Below, one piece after another: positions 29,501 to 44,000 of a DNA stretch of 64,000 nt (the first letter of the stretch is position 1; the number at the start of each line of letters is the position of its first letter). Source of the stretch: Escarpia spicata (Eukaryota > Annelida > Polychaeta > Sabellida > Siboglinidae); contig OZ023210.1 in the NCBI GenBank assembly GCA_963995525.1, positions 23,699,726 to 23,763,725 on the forward strand, given 5' to 3'. The translations under genes and the position numbers were made by a program. The notes below the pieces were generated by a model that was not told where the DNA came from, ran no database searches, and saw only the letters and a program-made list of their open reading frames with translations.

Positions 29501-32500
29501 ACTAACTGCAGAGAGTGGGGTTGGCCCCAACTCTCCAACCTCAGACCAACCTTGCCAGTGCAGTAGGTGGAGATAGTGCGAATAGCACACTAGCTGCAGA
29601 GAATGGGGTTGGCCCCCCACTCTCCAACCTCAGAACCACCTTGCCAGTGCAGTAGGTGATGATAGTGAGAGTAGCACACTCACTGCAGAGAGTGGGGTTG
29701 GCCCCAACTCTCCAACCTCAGAACTACCTTGCCAGTGCAGTATGTGGTGATAGTGAGAGTAGCACACTCACTGCAGAGAGTGGGGTTGGCCCCAACTCTC
29801 CAACCTCACAACCAATTTGCCCGTGTAGTAGATGTTGATAGTGCGAATAGCACATTAACTGCAGAGAATGGGGTTGGCCCCAACTCTGCAACCTCAGAAC
29901 CACCTTGCCAGTGCAGTAGGTGGTGATAGTGCGAGTAGCACACTCACTGCAGAGAGTGGGGTTGGCCCCAACTCTCCAACCTCAGAACCACCTTGCCGGT
30001 GTAGTAGGTGGTGATAGTGCGAATAGCACACTAACTGCAGAGAATGGGGTTGGCCCCAACTCTCCAAACTGAGAACCACCTTGCCAGTAAAATAGGTGGT
30101 GATAGTGAGAGTAACACACTCACTGCAGAGAGTGGGGTTGGCCCCAACTCTCCAACCTCAGAACCACCTTGACAGTACAGTAGGTGGTGATAGTGAGAGT
30201 AGCATACTCACTGCAGAGAGTGGGGTTGGCCCCAACTTTCCAAACTCAGAACCACCTTACTAGTAAAATAGGTGGTGATAGTGAGAGTAGAACACTCACT
30301 GCAGAGAGTGGAGTTGGCCCCAACTCTCCAACCTCAGAACCACCTTGACAGTACAATAGGTGGTGAGAGTGAGAGTAGCATACTCACTGCAGAGAGTGGG
30401 GTTGGCCCCAACTCTCCAACCTCAGAATCACCTTGACAGTACAATAGGTGGTGAAAGTGAGAGTAGCACACTCACTGCAGAGAGTGGGGTTGGCCCCAAC
30501 TCTCCAACCTCAGACCCACCTTGCCAGTGCAGTAGGTGTTGATAGTGCGAATAGCACACTAACTGCAGAGAATGGGTTGGCCCCAACTCTCCAACCTCAG
30601 AACCACCTTGACAGTGTAATAGGTGGTGATAGTAAGAGTAACACACTCGCTGCAGAGAATTGGGTTGGCCCCTACTCTCCAACCTCAGAACCACTTTGAC
30701 TGTACAATAGGTGGTGATAGTGAGAGTAGCACACTCACTGCAGAGAGTGGGGTTGGCCCCAACTCTCCAACCTCAGACCCACCTTGCCAATGCAGTAGGT
30801 GATGATAGTGAGAGTAGCACAATCAATGCAGAGAGTGGGGTTGGCCCCAACTCTCCAACCGCAGAACCATCTTGCCAGTACAATAGGTGGTGATAGTGAG
30901 AGTAACACACTCACTGCAGGGAGTGGGGTTGGCCCCAACTCTCCAACCTCAGAACCACCTTGACAGTACAGTAGGTGGTGATAGTGAGAGTAGCATACTC
31001 ACTGCAGAGAGTGGGGTTGGCCCCAACTCTCCAAACTCAGAACCACTTTACCAGTAAAATAGGTGGTGATAGTGAGAGTAGCACACTCACTGCAGAGAGT
31101 GGAGTTGGCTCCAACTCTCCAACCTCAGAACCACCTTGACAGTACAATAGGTGGTGAGAGTGAGAGTAGCATACTCACTGCAGAGAGTGGGGTTGGCCCC
31201 AACTCTCCAACCTCAGAACCACCTTGACAGTACAATAGGTGGTGATAGTGAGAGTAGCACACTCACTGCAGAGAGTGGGGTTGGCCCCAACTCTCCAACC
31301 TCAGACCCACCTTGCCAGTGCAGTAGGTGGTGATAGTGCGAATAGCACACTAACTGCAGAGAATGGGGTTGGCCCCAACTCTCCAACCTCAGAAACCACC
31401 TTGAAAGTGTAATAGGTGGTGATAGTAAGAGTAACACACTCGCTGCAGAGAATTGGGTTGGCCCCAACTCTCCAACCTCAGAATCATCTTGCCAGTACAA
31501 TAGGTGGTGATAGTGAGAGTAACACACTCACTGCAGAGAGTGGGGTTGGCCCCAACTCTCTAACCTCAGAACCACCTTGACAGTACAGTAGGTGGTGATA
31601 GTGAGAGTAGCACACTCACTGCAGAGAATGGGGTTGGTCCCAACTCTCCAAGCTCAGATCCACCTTACCAGTGCAGTAGGTGGTGATAATGCGAATAGCA
31701 CACTAGCTGCAGAGAATGGGGTTGGCCCCCACTCTCCAACCTCAGAACCACCTTGCCAGTGCAGTAGGTGGTGATAATGAGAGTAGCGCACTCACTGCAG
31801 ATAATGGGGTTGGTCCCAACACTCCAACCTCAGAACCACCTTGCCGGTGTAGTAGGTGGTGATAGTGCGAATAGCACACTAACTGCAGAGAGTGGGGTTG
31901 GCCCCAACTCTCCAAGCTCAGACCCACCTTGCCAGTGCAGTAGGTGGTGATAGTGCGAATAGCACACTAGCTGCAGAGAATGGGGTTGGCCCCCACTCTC
32001 CAACCTCAGAACCACCTTGCCAGTGCAGTAGGTGATGACAGTGAGAGTAGCACAATAACTGCAGAGAGTGGGGTTGGCCCCAACTCTCCAACCTCAGAAC
32101 CACCTTGCCAGTGCAGTAGGTGGTGATAATGAGAGTAGCACACTCACTGCAGAGAATGGGGTTGGTACCAACTCTCCAACCTCAGAACCACCTTGCCGGT
32201 GTAGTAGGTGGTGATAGTGCGAATAGCAAACTAACTGCAGAGAGTGGGGTTGGCCCCAACTCTCCAACCTCAGACCCACCTTGCCAGGGCAGTAGGTGGT
32301 GATAGTGCGAATAGCACACTAGCTGCAGAGAATGGGGTTGGCCCCCACTCTCCAACCTCAGAACCACCTTGCCAGTGCAGTAGGTGGTGATAGTGAGAGT
32401 AGCACACTCACTGCAGAGAGTGGGGTTGGCCCCAACTCTCCAACCTCAGAACCAACTAGCCGGTGTAGTAGGTGTTGATAGTGCGAATAGCACACTAACT

Positions 32501-35170
32501 GCAGAGAGTGGGGTTGGCCCCAACTCTCCAACCTCAGATCAACCTTGCCAGTGCAGTAGGTGGAGATAGTGCGAATAGCACACTAGCTGCAGAGAATGGG
32601 GTTGGCCCCCCACTCTCCAACCTCAGAACCACCTTGCCAGTGCAGTAGGTGATGATAGTGAGAGTAGCACACTCACTGCAGAGAGTGGGGTTGGCCCCAA
32701 CTCTCCAACCTCAGAACTACCTTGCCAGTGCAGTATGTGGTGATAGTGAGAGTAGCACACTCACTGCAGAGAGTGGGGTTGGCCCCAACTCTCCAACCTC
32801 ACAACCAACTTGCCCGTGTAGTAGATGTTGATAGTGCGAATAGCACATTAACTGCAGAGAATGGGGTTGGCCCCAACTCTGCAACCTCAGAACCACCTTG
32901 CCAGTGCAGTAGGTGGTGATAGTGCGAGTAGCACACTCACTGCAGAGAGTGGGGTTGGCCCCAACTCTCCAACCTCAGAACCACCTTGCCGGTGTAGTAG
33001 GTGGTGATAGTGCGAATAGCACACTAACTGCAGAGAATGGGGTTGGCCCCAACTCTCCAAACTGAGAACCACCTTGCCAGTAAAATAGGTGGTGATAGTG
33101 AGAGTAACACACTCACTGCAGAGAGTGGGGTTGGCCCCAACTCTCCAACCTCAGAACCACCTTGACAGTACAGTAGGTGGTGATAGTGAGAGTAGCATAC
33201 TCACTGCAGAGAGTGGGGTTGGCGCCAACTTTCCAAACTCAGAACCACCTTACTAGTAAAATAGGTGGTGATAGTGAGAGTAGAACACTCACTGCAGAGA
33301 GTGGAGTTGGCCCCAACTCTCCAACCTCAGAACCACCTTGACAGTACAATAGGTGGTGAGAGTGAGAGTAGCATACTCACTGCAGAGAGTGGGGTTGGCC
33401 CCAACTCTCCAACCTCAGAATCACCTTGACAGTACAATAGGTGGTGAAAGTGAGAGTAGCACACTCACTGCAGAGAGTGGGGTTGGCCCCAACTCTCCAA
33501 CCTCAGACCCACCTTGCCAGTGCAGTAGGTGTTGATAGTGCGAATAGCACACTAACTGCAGAGAATGGGTTGGCCCCAACTCTCCAACCTCAGAACCACC
33601 TTGACAGTGTAATAGGTGGTGATAGTAAGAGTAACACACTCGCTGCAGAGAATTGGGTTGGCCCCTACTCTCCAACCTCAGAACCACTTTGACTGTACAA
33701 TAGGTGGTGATAGTGAGAGTAGCACACTCACTGCAGAGAGTGGGGTTGGCCCCAACTCTCCAACCTCAGACCCACCTTGCCAATGCAGTAGGTGATGATA
33801 GTGAGAGTAGCACAATCAATGCAGAGAGTGGGGTTGGCTCCAACTCTCCAACCGCAGAACCATCTTGCCAGTACAATAGGTGGTGATAGTGAGAGTAACA
33901 CACTCACTGCAGAGAGTGGGGTTGGCCCCAACTCTCCAACCTCAGAACCACCTTGACAGTACAGTAGGTGGTGATAGTGAGAGTAGCATACTCACTGCAG
34001 AGAGTGGGGTTGGCCCCAACTCTCCAAACTCAGAACCACTTTACCAGTAAAATAGGTGGTGATAGTGAGAGTAGCACACTCACTGCAGAGAGTGGAGTTG
34101 GCTCCAACTCTCCAACCTCAGAACCACCTTGACAGTACAATAGGTGGTGAGAGTGCGAATAGCACACTAACAGCAGAGAATGGGGTTGGCCCCAACTCTC
34201 CAACCTCAGAACCACCTTGCCAGTGCAGTAGGTGGTGATAGTGCGAGTAGCACACTCACTGCAGAGAGTGGGGTTGGCCCCAACTCTCCAAACTCAGAAC
34301 CACCTTGCCGGTGTAGTAGTTGGTGATAGTGCGAATAGCACACTAACTGCAGAGAATGGGGTTGGCCCCAACTCTCCAAACTGAGAACCACCTTGCCAGT
34401 AAAATAGGTGGTGATAGTGAGAGTAGCACACTCACTGCAGAGAGTGGGGTTGGCCCCAACTCTCCAACCTCAGGCCCACCTTGCCAATGCAGTAGGTGAT
34501 GATAGTGAGAGTAGCACACTCAATGCAGAGAGTGGGGTTGGCCCCAACTCTCCAACCGCAGAACCATCTTGCCAGTACCATAGGTGGTGATAGTGAGAGT
34601 AACACACTCACTGCAGAGAGTGGGGTTGGCCCCAACTCTCCAACCTCAGAACCACCTTGACAGTACAGTAGGTGGTGATAGTGAGAGTAGCACACTCACT
34701 GCAGAGAATGGGGTTGGTCCCAACTCTCCAAGCTCAGACCCACCTTACCAGTGCAGTAGGTGGTGATAGTGCGAATAGCACACTAGCTGCAGAGAATGGG
34801 GTTGGCCCCCACTCTCCAACCTCAGAACCACCTTGCCAGTGCAGTAGGTGGTGATAATGAGAGTAGCGCACTCACTGCAGATAATGGGGTTGGTCCCAAC
34901 ACTCCAACCTCAGAACCACCTTGCCGGTGTAGTAGGTGGTGATAGTGCGAATAGCACACTAACTGCAGAGAGTGGGGTTGGCCCCAACTCTCCAAGCTCA
35001 GACCCACCTTGCCAGTGCAGTAGGTGGTGATAGTGCGAATAGCACACTAGCTGCAGAGAATGGGGTTGGCCCCCTCTCTCCAACCTCAGAACCACCTTGC
35101 CAGTGCAGTAGGTGATGATAGTGAGAGTAGCACAATAACTGCAGAGAGTGGGGTTGGCCCCAACTCTCCA
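23590..35170. repeat. Higher-order repeat A: 34 monomers, 2993 bp, about four copies
   Basis: Copies start near 23590, 26583, 29576 and 32569, with every diagnostic variant recurring at exactly +2993 (34x88+1). The extra base is the sum of shared indels: an extra C in GGCCCCCCACTC, a missing G in AATGGGTTGG, an extra A in CAGAAACCACC. Copies one to three differ at only a handful of positions (for example 23827/26820 C versus T; 24630/27623 G versus A). The fourth copy is the same to about 34150. It then carries a foreign stretch to about 34670 and resumes with a total offset of 3080 (35 monomers). Confidence 0.9.
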
Positions 35171-38160
35171 ACCTCAGAACCACCTTGCCAGTGCAGTAGG
35201 TGGTGATAATGAGAGTAGCACACTCACTGCAGAGAATGGGGTTGGTACCAACTCTCCAACCTCAGAACCACCTTGCCGGTGTAGTAGGTGGTGATAGTGC
35301 GAATAGCAAACTAACTGCAGAGAGTGGGGTTGGCCCCAACTCTCCAACCTCAGACCCACCTTGCCAGGGCAGTAGGTGGTGATAGTGCGAATAGCACACT
35401 AGCTGCAGAGAATGGGGTTGGCCCCCACTCTCCAACCTCAGAACCACCTTGCCAGTGCAGTAGGTGGTGATAGTGAGAGTAGCACACTCACTGCAGAGAG
35501 TGGGGTTGGCCCCAACTCTCCAACCTCAGAACCAACTAGCCGGTGTAGTAGGTGTTGATAGTGCGAATAGCACACTAACTGCAGAGAGTGGGGTTGGCCC
35601 CAACTCTCCAACCTCAGACCAACCTTGCCAGTGCAGTAGGTGGAGATAGTGCGAATAGCACACTAGCTGCAGAGAATGGGGTTGGCCCCACTCTCCAACC
35701 TCAGAACCACCTTGCCAGTGCAGTAGGTGGTGATAGTGAGAGTAGCACACTCACTGCAGAGAGTGGGGTTGGCCCCAACTCTCCAACCTCAGAACTACCT
35801 TGCCAGTGCAGTAGGTGGTGACAGTGAGAGTAGCACACTCACTGCAGAGGGTGGGGTTGGCCCCAACTCTCCAACCTCAGAACCAACTTGCCGGTGTAGT
35901 AGGTGTTGATAGTGCGAATAGCACACTAACTGCAGAGAATGGGGTTGGCCCCAACTCTCCAACCTCAGAACCACCTTGCCAGTGCAGTAGGTGGTGATAG
36001 TGCGAGTAGCACACTCACTGCAGAGAGTGGGGTTGGCCCCAACTCTCCAAACTCAGAACTACCTTGCCGGTGTAGTAGGTGGTGATAGTGCGAATAGCAC
36101 ACTAACTGCAGAGAATGGGGTTGGCCCCAACTCTCCAAACTGAGAACCACCTTGCCAATAAAATAGGTGGTGATAGTGAGAGTAGCACACTCACTGCAGA
36201 GAGTGGGGTTGGCCCCAACTCTCCAACCTCAGAACCACCTTGACAGTACAGTAGGTGGTGATAGTGAGAGTAGCATACTCACTGCAGAGAGTGGGGTTGG
36301 CCCCAACTCTCCAAACTCAGAACCACCTTACCAGTAAAATAGGTGGTGATATTGAGAGTAGCACACTCACTGCAGAGAGTGGAGTTGGCCCCAAATATCC
36401 AACCTCAGAACCACCTTGACAGTACAATAGGTGGTGAGAGTGAGAGTAGCATACTCACTGCAGAGAGTGGGGTTGGCCCCCACTCTCCAACTTCAGAACC
36501 ACCTTGCCAGTGCAGTAGGTGGTGATAGTGAGAGTAGCACACTCACTGCAGAGAGTGGGGTTGGCCCCAACTCTCCAACCTCAGAACTACCTTGCCAGTG
36601 CAGTAGGTGGTGATAGTGAGAGTAGCACACTCACTGCAGAGAGTGAGGTTGGCTCCAACTCTCCAACCTCAGAACCACCTTGCCAGTGCAGTAGGTGGTG
36701 ATAATGAGAGTAGCACACTCACTGCAGAGAATGGGGTTGGTACCAACTCTCCAACCTCAGAACCACCTTGCCGGTGTAGTAGGTGGTGATAGTGCGAATA
36801 GCAAACTAACTGCAGAGAGTGGGGTTGGCCCCAACTCTCCAACCTCAGACCCACCTTGCCAGGGCAGTAGGTGGTGATAGTGCGAATAGCACACTAGCTG
36901 CAGAGAATGGGGTTGGCCCCCACTCTCCAACCTCAGAACCACCTTGCCAGTGCAGTAGGTGGTGATAGTGAGAGTAGCACACTCACTGCAGAGAGTGGGG
37001 TTGGCCCCAACTCTCCAACCTCAGAACCAACTAGCCGGTGTAGTAGGTGTTGATAGTGCGAATAGCACACTAACTGCAGAGAGTGGGGTTGGCCCCAACT
37101 CTCCAACCTCAGACCAACCTTGCCAGTGCAGTAGGTGGAGATAGTGCGAATAGCACACTAGCTGCAGAGAATGGGGTTGGCCCCACTCTCCAACCTCAGA
37201 ACCACCTTGCCAGTGCAGTAGGTGGTGATAGTGAGAGTAGCACACTCACTGCAGAGAGTGGGGTTGGCCCCAACTCTCCAACCTCAGAACTACCTTGCCA
37301 GTGCAGTAGGTGGTGACAGTGAGAGTAGCACACTCACTGCAGAGGGTGGGGTTGGCCCCAACTCTCCAACCTCAGAACCAACTTGCCGGTGTAGTAGGTG
37401 TTGATAGTGCGAATAGCACACTAACTGCAGAGAATGGGGTTGGCCCCAACTCTCCAACCTCAGAACCACCTTGCCAGTGCAGTAGGTGGTGATAGTGCGA
37501 GTAGCACACTCACTGCAGAGAGTGGGGTTGGCCCCAACTCTCCAAACTCAGAACTACCTTGCCGGTGTAGTAGGTGGTGATAGTGCGAATAGCACACTAA
37601 CTGCAGAGAATGGGGTTGGCCCCAACTCTCCAAACTGAGAACCACCTTGCCAATAAAATAGGTGGTGATAGTGAGAGTAGCACACTCACTGCAGAGAGTG
37701 GGGTTGGCCCCAACTCTCCAACCTCAGAACCACCTTGACAGTACAGTAGGTGGTGATAGTGAGAGTAGCATACTCACTGCAGAGAGTGGGGTTGGCCCCA
37801 ACTCTCCAAACTCAGAACCACCTTACCAGTAAAATAGGTGGTGATATTGAGAGTAGCACACTCACTGCAGAGAGTGGAGTTGGCCCCAAATATCCAACCT
37901 CAGAACCACCTTGACAGTACAATAGGTGGTGAGAGTGAGAGTAGCATACTCACTGCAGAGAGTGGGGTTGGCCCCCACTCTCCAACTTCAGAACCACCTT
38001 GCCAGTGCAGTAGGTGGTGATAGTGAGAGTAGCACACTCACTGCAGAGAGTGGGGTTGGCCCCAACTCTCCAACCTCAGAACTACCTTGCCAGTGCAGTA
38101 GGTGGTGATAGTGAGAGTAGCACACTCACTGCAGAGAGTGAGGTTGGCTCCAACTCTCCA
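35170..38160. repeat. Higher-order repeat B: 17 monomers, 1495 bp, two copies
   Basis: Copy one is about 35170-36664 and copy two about 36665-38159. Shared marks at +1495 include the shortened GGTTGGCCCCACTCTCC unit (35686/37181), CCAAATATCCAACC (36392/37887) and GGTGGTGACAGTG (35812/37307). 1495 is 17x88-1, exactly half the 34-monomer size to within two bases. Confidence 0.9.
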
Positions 38161-41090
38161 ACCTCAGAACCAACTTGCCGGTGTAGTAGGTGTTGATAGT
38201 GCGAATAGCACACTAACAGCAGAGAATGGGGTTGGCCCCAACTCTCCAACCTCAGAACCACCTTGCCAGTGCAGTAGGTGGTGATAGTGCGAGTAGCACA
38301 CTCACTGCAGAGAGTGGGGTTGGCCCCAACTCTCCAAACTCAGAACCACCTTGCCGGTGTAGTAGTTGGTGATAGTGCGAATAGCACACTAACTGCAGAG
38401 AATGGGGTTGGCCCCAACTCTCCAAACTGAGAACCACCTTGCCAGTAAAATAGGTGGTGATAGTGAGAGTAGCACACTCACTGCAGAGAGTGGGGTTGGC
38501 CCCAACTCTCCAACCTCAGAACCACCTTGACAGTACAGTAGGTGGTGATAGTGAGAGTAGCATACTCACTGCAGAGAGTGGGGTTGGTCCCAACTCTCCA
38601 ACCTCAGAACCACCTTGACAGTACAGTAGGTGGTGATAGTGAGAGAAGCATACTCACTGCAGAGAGTGGGGTTGGCCCCAACTCTCCAAACTCAGAACCA
38701 CCTTACCAGTAAAATAGGTGGTGATAGTGAGAGTAGCACACTCACTGCAGAGAGTGGGGTTGGCCCCAACTCTCCAACCTCAGAACCACCTTGAGAGTAC
38801 AGTAGGTGGTGATAGTGAGAGTAGCATACTCACTGCAGAGAGTGGGGTTGGCCCCAACTCTCCAAACTCAGAACCACCTTACCAGTAAAATAGGTGGTGA
38901 TAGTGAGAGTAGCACACTCACTGCAGAGAGAGGAGTTGGCCCCAACTCTCCAACCTCAGAACCACCTTGACAGTACAATAGGTGGTGAGAGTGAGAGTAG
39001 CATACTCACTGCAGAGAGTGGGGTTGGCCCCAACTCTCCAACCTCAGAACCACCTTGACAGTACAATAGGTGGTGATAGTGAGAGTAGCATACTCACTGC
39101 AGAGAGTGGGGTTGGCCCCAACTCTCCAACCTCAGACCCACCTTGCCAGTGCAGTAGGTGGTGATAGTGCGAATAGCACACTAACTGCAGAGAATGGGGT
39201 TGGCCCCAACTCTCCAACCTCAGAACCACCTTGACAGTGTAATAGGTGGTGATAGTAAGAGTAACACACTCGCTGCAGCGAATTGGGTTGGACCCAACTA
39301 TCCAACCTCAGAACCACTTTGACAGTACAATAGGTGGTGATAGTGAGAGTAGCACACTCACTGCAGAGAGTGGGGTTGGCCCCAACTCTCCAACCTCAGG
39401 CCCACCTTGCCAATGCAGTAGGTGATGATAGTGAGAGTAGCACACTCAATGCAGAGAGTGGGGTTGGCCCCAACTCTCCAACCGCAGAACCATCTTGCCA
39501 GTACCATAGGTGGTGATAGTGAGAGTAACACACTCACTGCAGAGAGTGGGGTTGGCCCCAACTCTCCAACCTCAGAACCACCTTGACAGTACAGTAGGTG
39601 GTGATAGTGAGAGTAGCACACTCACTGCAGAGAGTGAGGTTGGCTCCAACTCTCCAACCTCAGAACCAACTTGCCGGTGTAGTAGGTGTTGATAGTGCGA
39701 ATAGCACACTAACAGCAGAGAATGGGGTTGGCCCCAACTCTCCAACCTCAGAACCACCTTGCCAGTGCAGTAGGTGTTGATAGTGCGAGTAGCACACTCA
39801 CTGCAGAGAGTGGGGTTGGCCCCAACTCTCCAAACTCAGAACCACCTTGCCGGTGTAGTAGTTGGTGATAGTGCGAATAGCACACTAACTGCAGAGAATG
39901 GGGTTGGCCCCAACTCTCCAAACTGAGAACCACCTTGCCAGTAAAATAGGTGGTGATAGTGAGAGTAGCACACTCACTGCAGAGAGTGGGGTTGGCCCCA
40001 ACTCTCCAACCTCAGAACCACCTTGACAGTACAGTAGGTGGTGATAGTGAGAGTAGCATACTCACTGCAGAGAGTGGGGTTGGCCCCAACTCTCCAACCT
40101 CAGAACCACCTTGACAGTACAGTAGGTGGTGATAGTGAGAGAAGCATACTCACTGCAGAGAGTGGGGTTGGCCCCAACTCTCCAAACTCAGAACCACCTT
40201 ACCAGTAAAATAGGTGGTGATAGTGAGAGTAGCACACTCACTGCAGAGAGTGGGGTTGGCCCCAACTCTCCAACCTCAGAACCACCTTGACAGTACAGTA
40301 GGTGGTGATAGTGAGAGTAGCATACTCACTGCAGAGAGTGGGGTTGGCCCCAACTCTCCAAACTCAGAACCACCTTACCAGTAAAATAGGTGGTGATAGT
40401 GAGAGTAGCACACTCACTGCAGAGAGAGGAGTTGGCCCCAACTCTCCAACCTCAGAACCACCTTGACAGTACAATAGGTGGTGAGAGTGAGAGTAGCATA
40501 CTCACTGCAGAGAGTGGGGTTGGCCCCAACTCTCCAACCTCAGAACCACCTTGACAGTACAATAGGTGGTGATAGTGAGAGTAGCATACTCACTGCAGAG
40601 AGTGGGGTTGGCCCCAACTCTCCAACCTCAGACCCACCTTGCCAGTGCAGTAGGTGGTGATAGTGCGAATAGCACACTAACTGCAGAGAATGGGGTTGGC
40701 CCCAACTCTCCAACCTCAGAATCACCTTGACAGTGTAATAGGTGGTGATAGTAAGAGTAACACACTCGCTGCAGCGAATTGGGTTGGACCCAACTATCCA
40801 ACCTCAGAACCACTTTGACAGTACAATAGGTGGTGATAGTGAGAGTAGCACACTCACTGCAGAGAGTGGGGTTGGCCCCAACTCTCCAACCTCAGGCCCA
40901 CCTTGCCAATGCAGTAGGTGATGATAGTGAGAGTAGCACACTCAATGCAGAGAGTGGGGTTGGCCCCAACTCTCCAACCGCAGAACCATCTTGCCAGTAC
41001 CATAGGTGGTGATAGTGAGAGTAACACACTCACTGCAGAGAGTGGGGTTGGCCCCAACTCTCCAACCTCAGAACCACCTTGACAGTACAG
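38095..41090. repeat. Higher-order repeat C: 17 monomers, 1496 bp, two copies
   Basis: Copies start near 38095 and 39591. Shared at +1496: CACTAACAGCAGAG (38211/39707), GTAGTTGGTGATAG (38360/39856), GAGAGAAGCATAC (38640/40136), GAGAGAGGAGTTGG (38930/40426) and CTGCAGCGAATTGG (39275/40771). Both copies are also contained in repeat D. Confidence 0.9.
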
Positions 41091-44000
41091 TAGGTGGTGA
41101 TAGTGCGAATAGCACACTAACTGCAGAGAGTGGGGTTGGCCCCAACTCTCCAAGCTCAGACCCACCTTGCCAGTGCAGTAGGTGGTGATAGTGCGAATAG
41201 CACACTAGCTGCAGAGAATGGGGTTGGCCCCCACTCTCCAACCTCAGAACCACCTTGCCAGTGCAGTAGGTGAAGATAGTGAGAGTAGCACAATAACTGC
41301 AGAGAGTGGGTTTGGCCCCAACTCTCCAACCTCACAACCACCTTGCCAGTGCAGTAGGTGGTGATAATGAGAGTAGCACACTCACTGCAGAGAATGGGGT
41401 TGGTCCCAACTCTCCAACCTCAGAACCACCTTGCCGTTGTAGTAGGTGGTGATAGTGCGAATAGCACACTAACTGCAGAGAGTGGGGTTGGCCCCAACTC
41501 TCCAACCTCAGACCCACCTTGCCAGTGCAGTAGGTGGTGATAGTGCGAATAGCACACTAACAGCAGAGAATGGGGTTGGCCCCAACTCTCCAACCTCAGA
41601 ACCACCTTGCCAGTGCAGTAGGTGGTGATAGTGCGAGTGGCACACTCACTGCAGAGAGTGGGGTTGGCCCCAACTCTCCAAACTCAGAACCACCTTGCCG
41701 GTGTAGTAGTTGGTGATAGTGCGAATAGCACACTAACTGCAGAGAATGGGGTTGGCCCCAACTCTCCAAACTGAGAACCACCTTGCCAGTAAAATAGGTG
41801 GTGATAGTGAGAGTATAGCACACTCACTGCAGAGAGTGGGGTTGGCCCCAACTCTCCCACCTCAGAACCACCTTGACAGTACAGTAGGTGGTGATAGTGA
41901 GAGTAGCATACTCACTGCAGAGAGTGGGGTTGGCCCCAACTCTCCAACCTCAGAACCACCTTGACAGTACAGTAGGTGGTGATAGTGAGAGTAGCATACT
42001 CACTGCAGAGAGTGGGGTTGGCCCCAACTCTCCAAACTCAGAACCACCTTACCAGTAAAATAGGTGGTGATAGTGAGAGTAGCACACTCACTGCAGAGAG
42101 TGGGGTTGGCCCCAACTCTCCAACCTCAGAACCACCTTGACAGTACAGTAGGTGGTGATAGTGAGAGTAGCACACTCACTGCAGAGAATGGGGTTAGTCC
42201 CAACTCTCCAACCTCAGAACCACCTTGCCGGTGTAGTAGGTGGTGATAGTGCGAATAGCACACTAACTACAGAGAGTGGGGTTGGCCCCAACTCTCCAAG
42301 CTCAGACCCACCTTGCCAGTGCAGTAGGTGGTGATAGTGCGAATAGCACACTAGCTGCAGAGAATGGGGTTGGCCCCCAGTCTCCAACCTCAGAACCACC
42401 TTGCCAGTGCAGTAGGTGAAGATAGTGAGAGTAGCACAATAACTGCAGAGAGTGGGTTTGGCCCCAACTCTCCAACCTCACAACCACCTTGTCAGTGCAG
42501 TAGGTGGTGATAATGAGAGTAGCACACTCACTGCAGAGAGTGGGGTTGGCCCCAACTCTCCAAACTCAGAACCACCTTGCCGGTGTAGTAGTTGGTGATA
42601 GTGCGAATAGCACACTAACTGCAGAGAATGGGGTTGGCCCCAACTCTCCAAACTGAGAACCACCTTGCCAGTAAAATAGGTGGTGATAGTGAGAGTAGCA
42701 CACTCACTGCAGAGAGTGGGGTTGGCCCCAACTCTCCAACCTCAGAACCACCTTGACAGTACAGTAGGTGGTGATAGTGAGAGTAGCATACTCACTGCAG
42801 AGAGTGGGGTTGGTCCCAACTCTCCAACCTCAGAACCACCTTGACAGTACAGTAGGTGGTGATAGTGAGAGAAGCATACTCACTGCAGAGAGTGGGGTTG
42901 GCCCCAACTCTCCAAACTCAGAACCACCTTACCAGTAAAATAGGTGGTGATAGTGAGAGTAGCACACTCACTGCAGAGAGTGGGGTTGGCCCCAACTCTC
43001 CAACCTCAGAACCACCTTGAGAGTACAGTAGGTGGTGATAGTGAGAGTAGCATACTCACTGCAGAGAGTGGGGTTGGCCCCAACTCTCCAAACTCAGAAC
43101 CACCTTACCAGTAAAATAGGTGGTGATAGTGAGAGTAGCACACTCACTGCAGAGAGAGGAGTTGGCCCCAACTCTCCAACCTCAGAACCACCTTGACAGT
43201 ACAATAGGTGGTGAGAGTGAGAGTAGCATACTCACTGCAGAGAGTGGGGTTGGCCCCAACTCTCCAACCTCAGAACCACCTTGACAGTACAATAGGTGGT
43301 GATAGTGAGAGTAGCATACTCACTGCAGAGAGTGGGGTTGGCCCCAACTCTCCAACCTCAGACCCACCTTGCCAGTGCAGTAGGTGGTGATAGTGCGAAT
43401 AGCACACTAACTGCAGAGAATGGGGTTGGCCCCAACTCTCCAACCTCAGAACCACCTTGACAGTGTAATAGGTGGTGATAGTAAGAGTAACACACTCGCT
43501 GCAGCGAATTGGGTTGGACCCAACTATCCAACCTCAGAACCACTTTGACAGTACAATAGGTGGTGATAGTGAGAGTAGCACACTCACTGCAGAGAGTGGG
43601 GTTGGCCCCAACTCTCCAACCTCAGGCCCACCTTGCCAATGCAGTAGGTGATGATAGTGAGAGTAGCACACTCAATGCAGAGAGTGGGGTTGGCCCCAAC
43701 TCTCCAACCGCAGAACCATCTTGCCAGTACCATAGGTGGTGATAGTGAGAGTAACACACTCACTGCAGAGAGTGGGGTTGGCCCCAACTCTCCAACCTCA
43801 GAACCACCTTGACAGTACAGTAGGTGGTGATAGTGAGAGTAGCACACTCACTGCAGAGAGTGAGGTTGGCTCCAACTCTCCAACCTCAGAACCAACTTGC
43901 CGGTGTAGTAGGTGTTGATAGTGCGAATAGCACACTAACAGCAGAGAATGGGGTTGGCCCCAACTCTCCAACCTCAGAACCACCTTGCCAGTGCAGTAGG

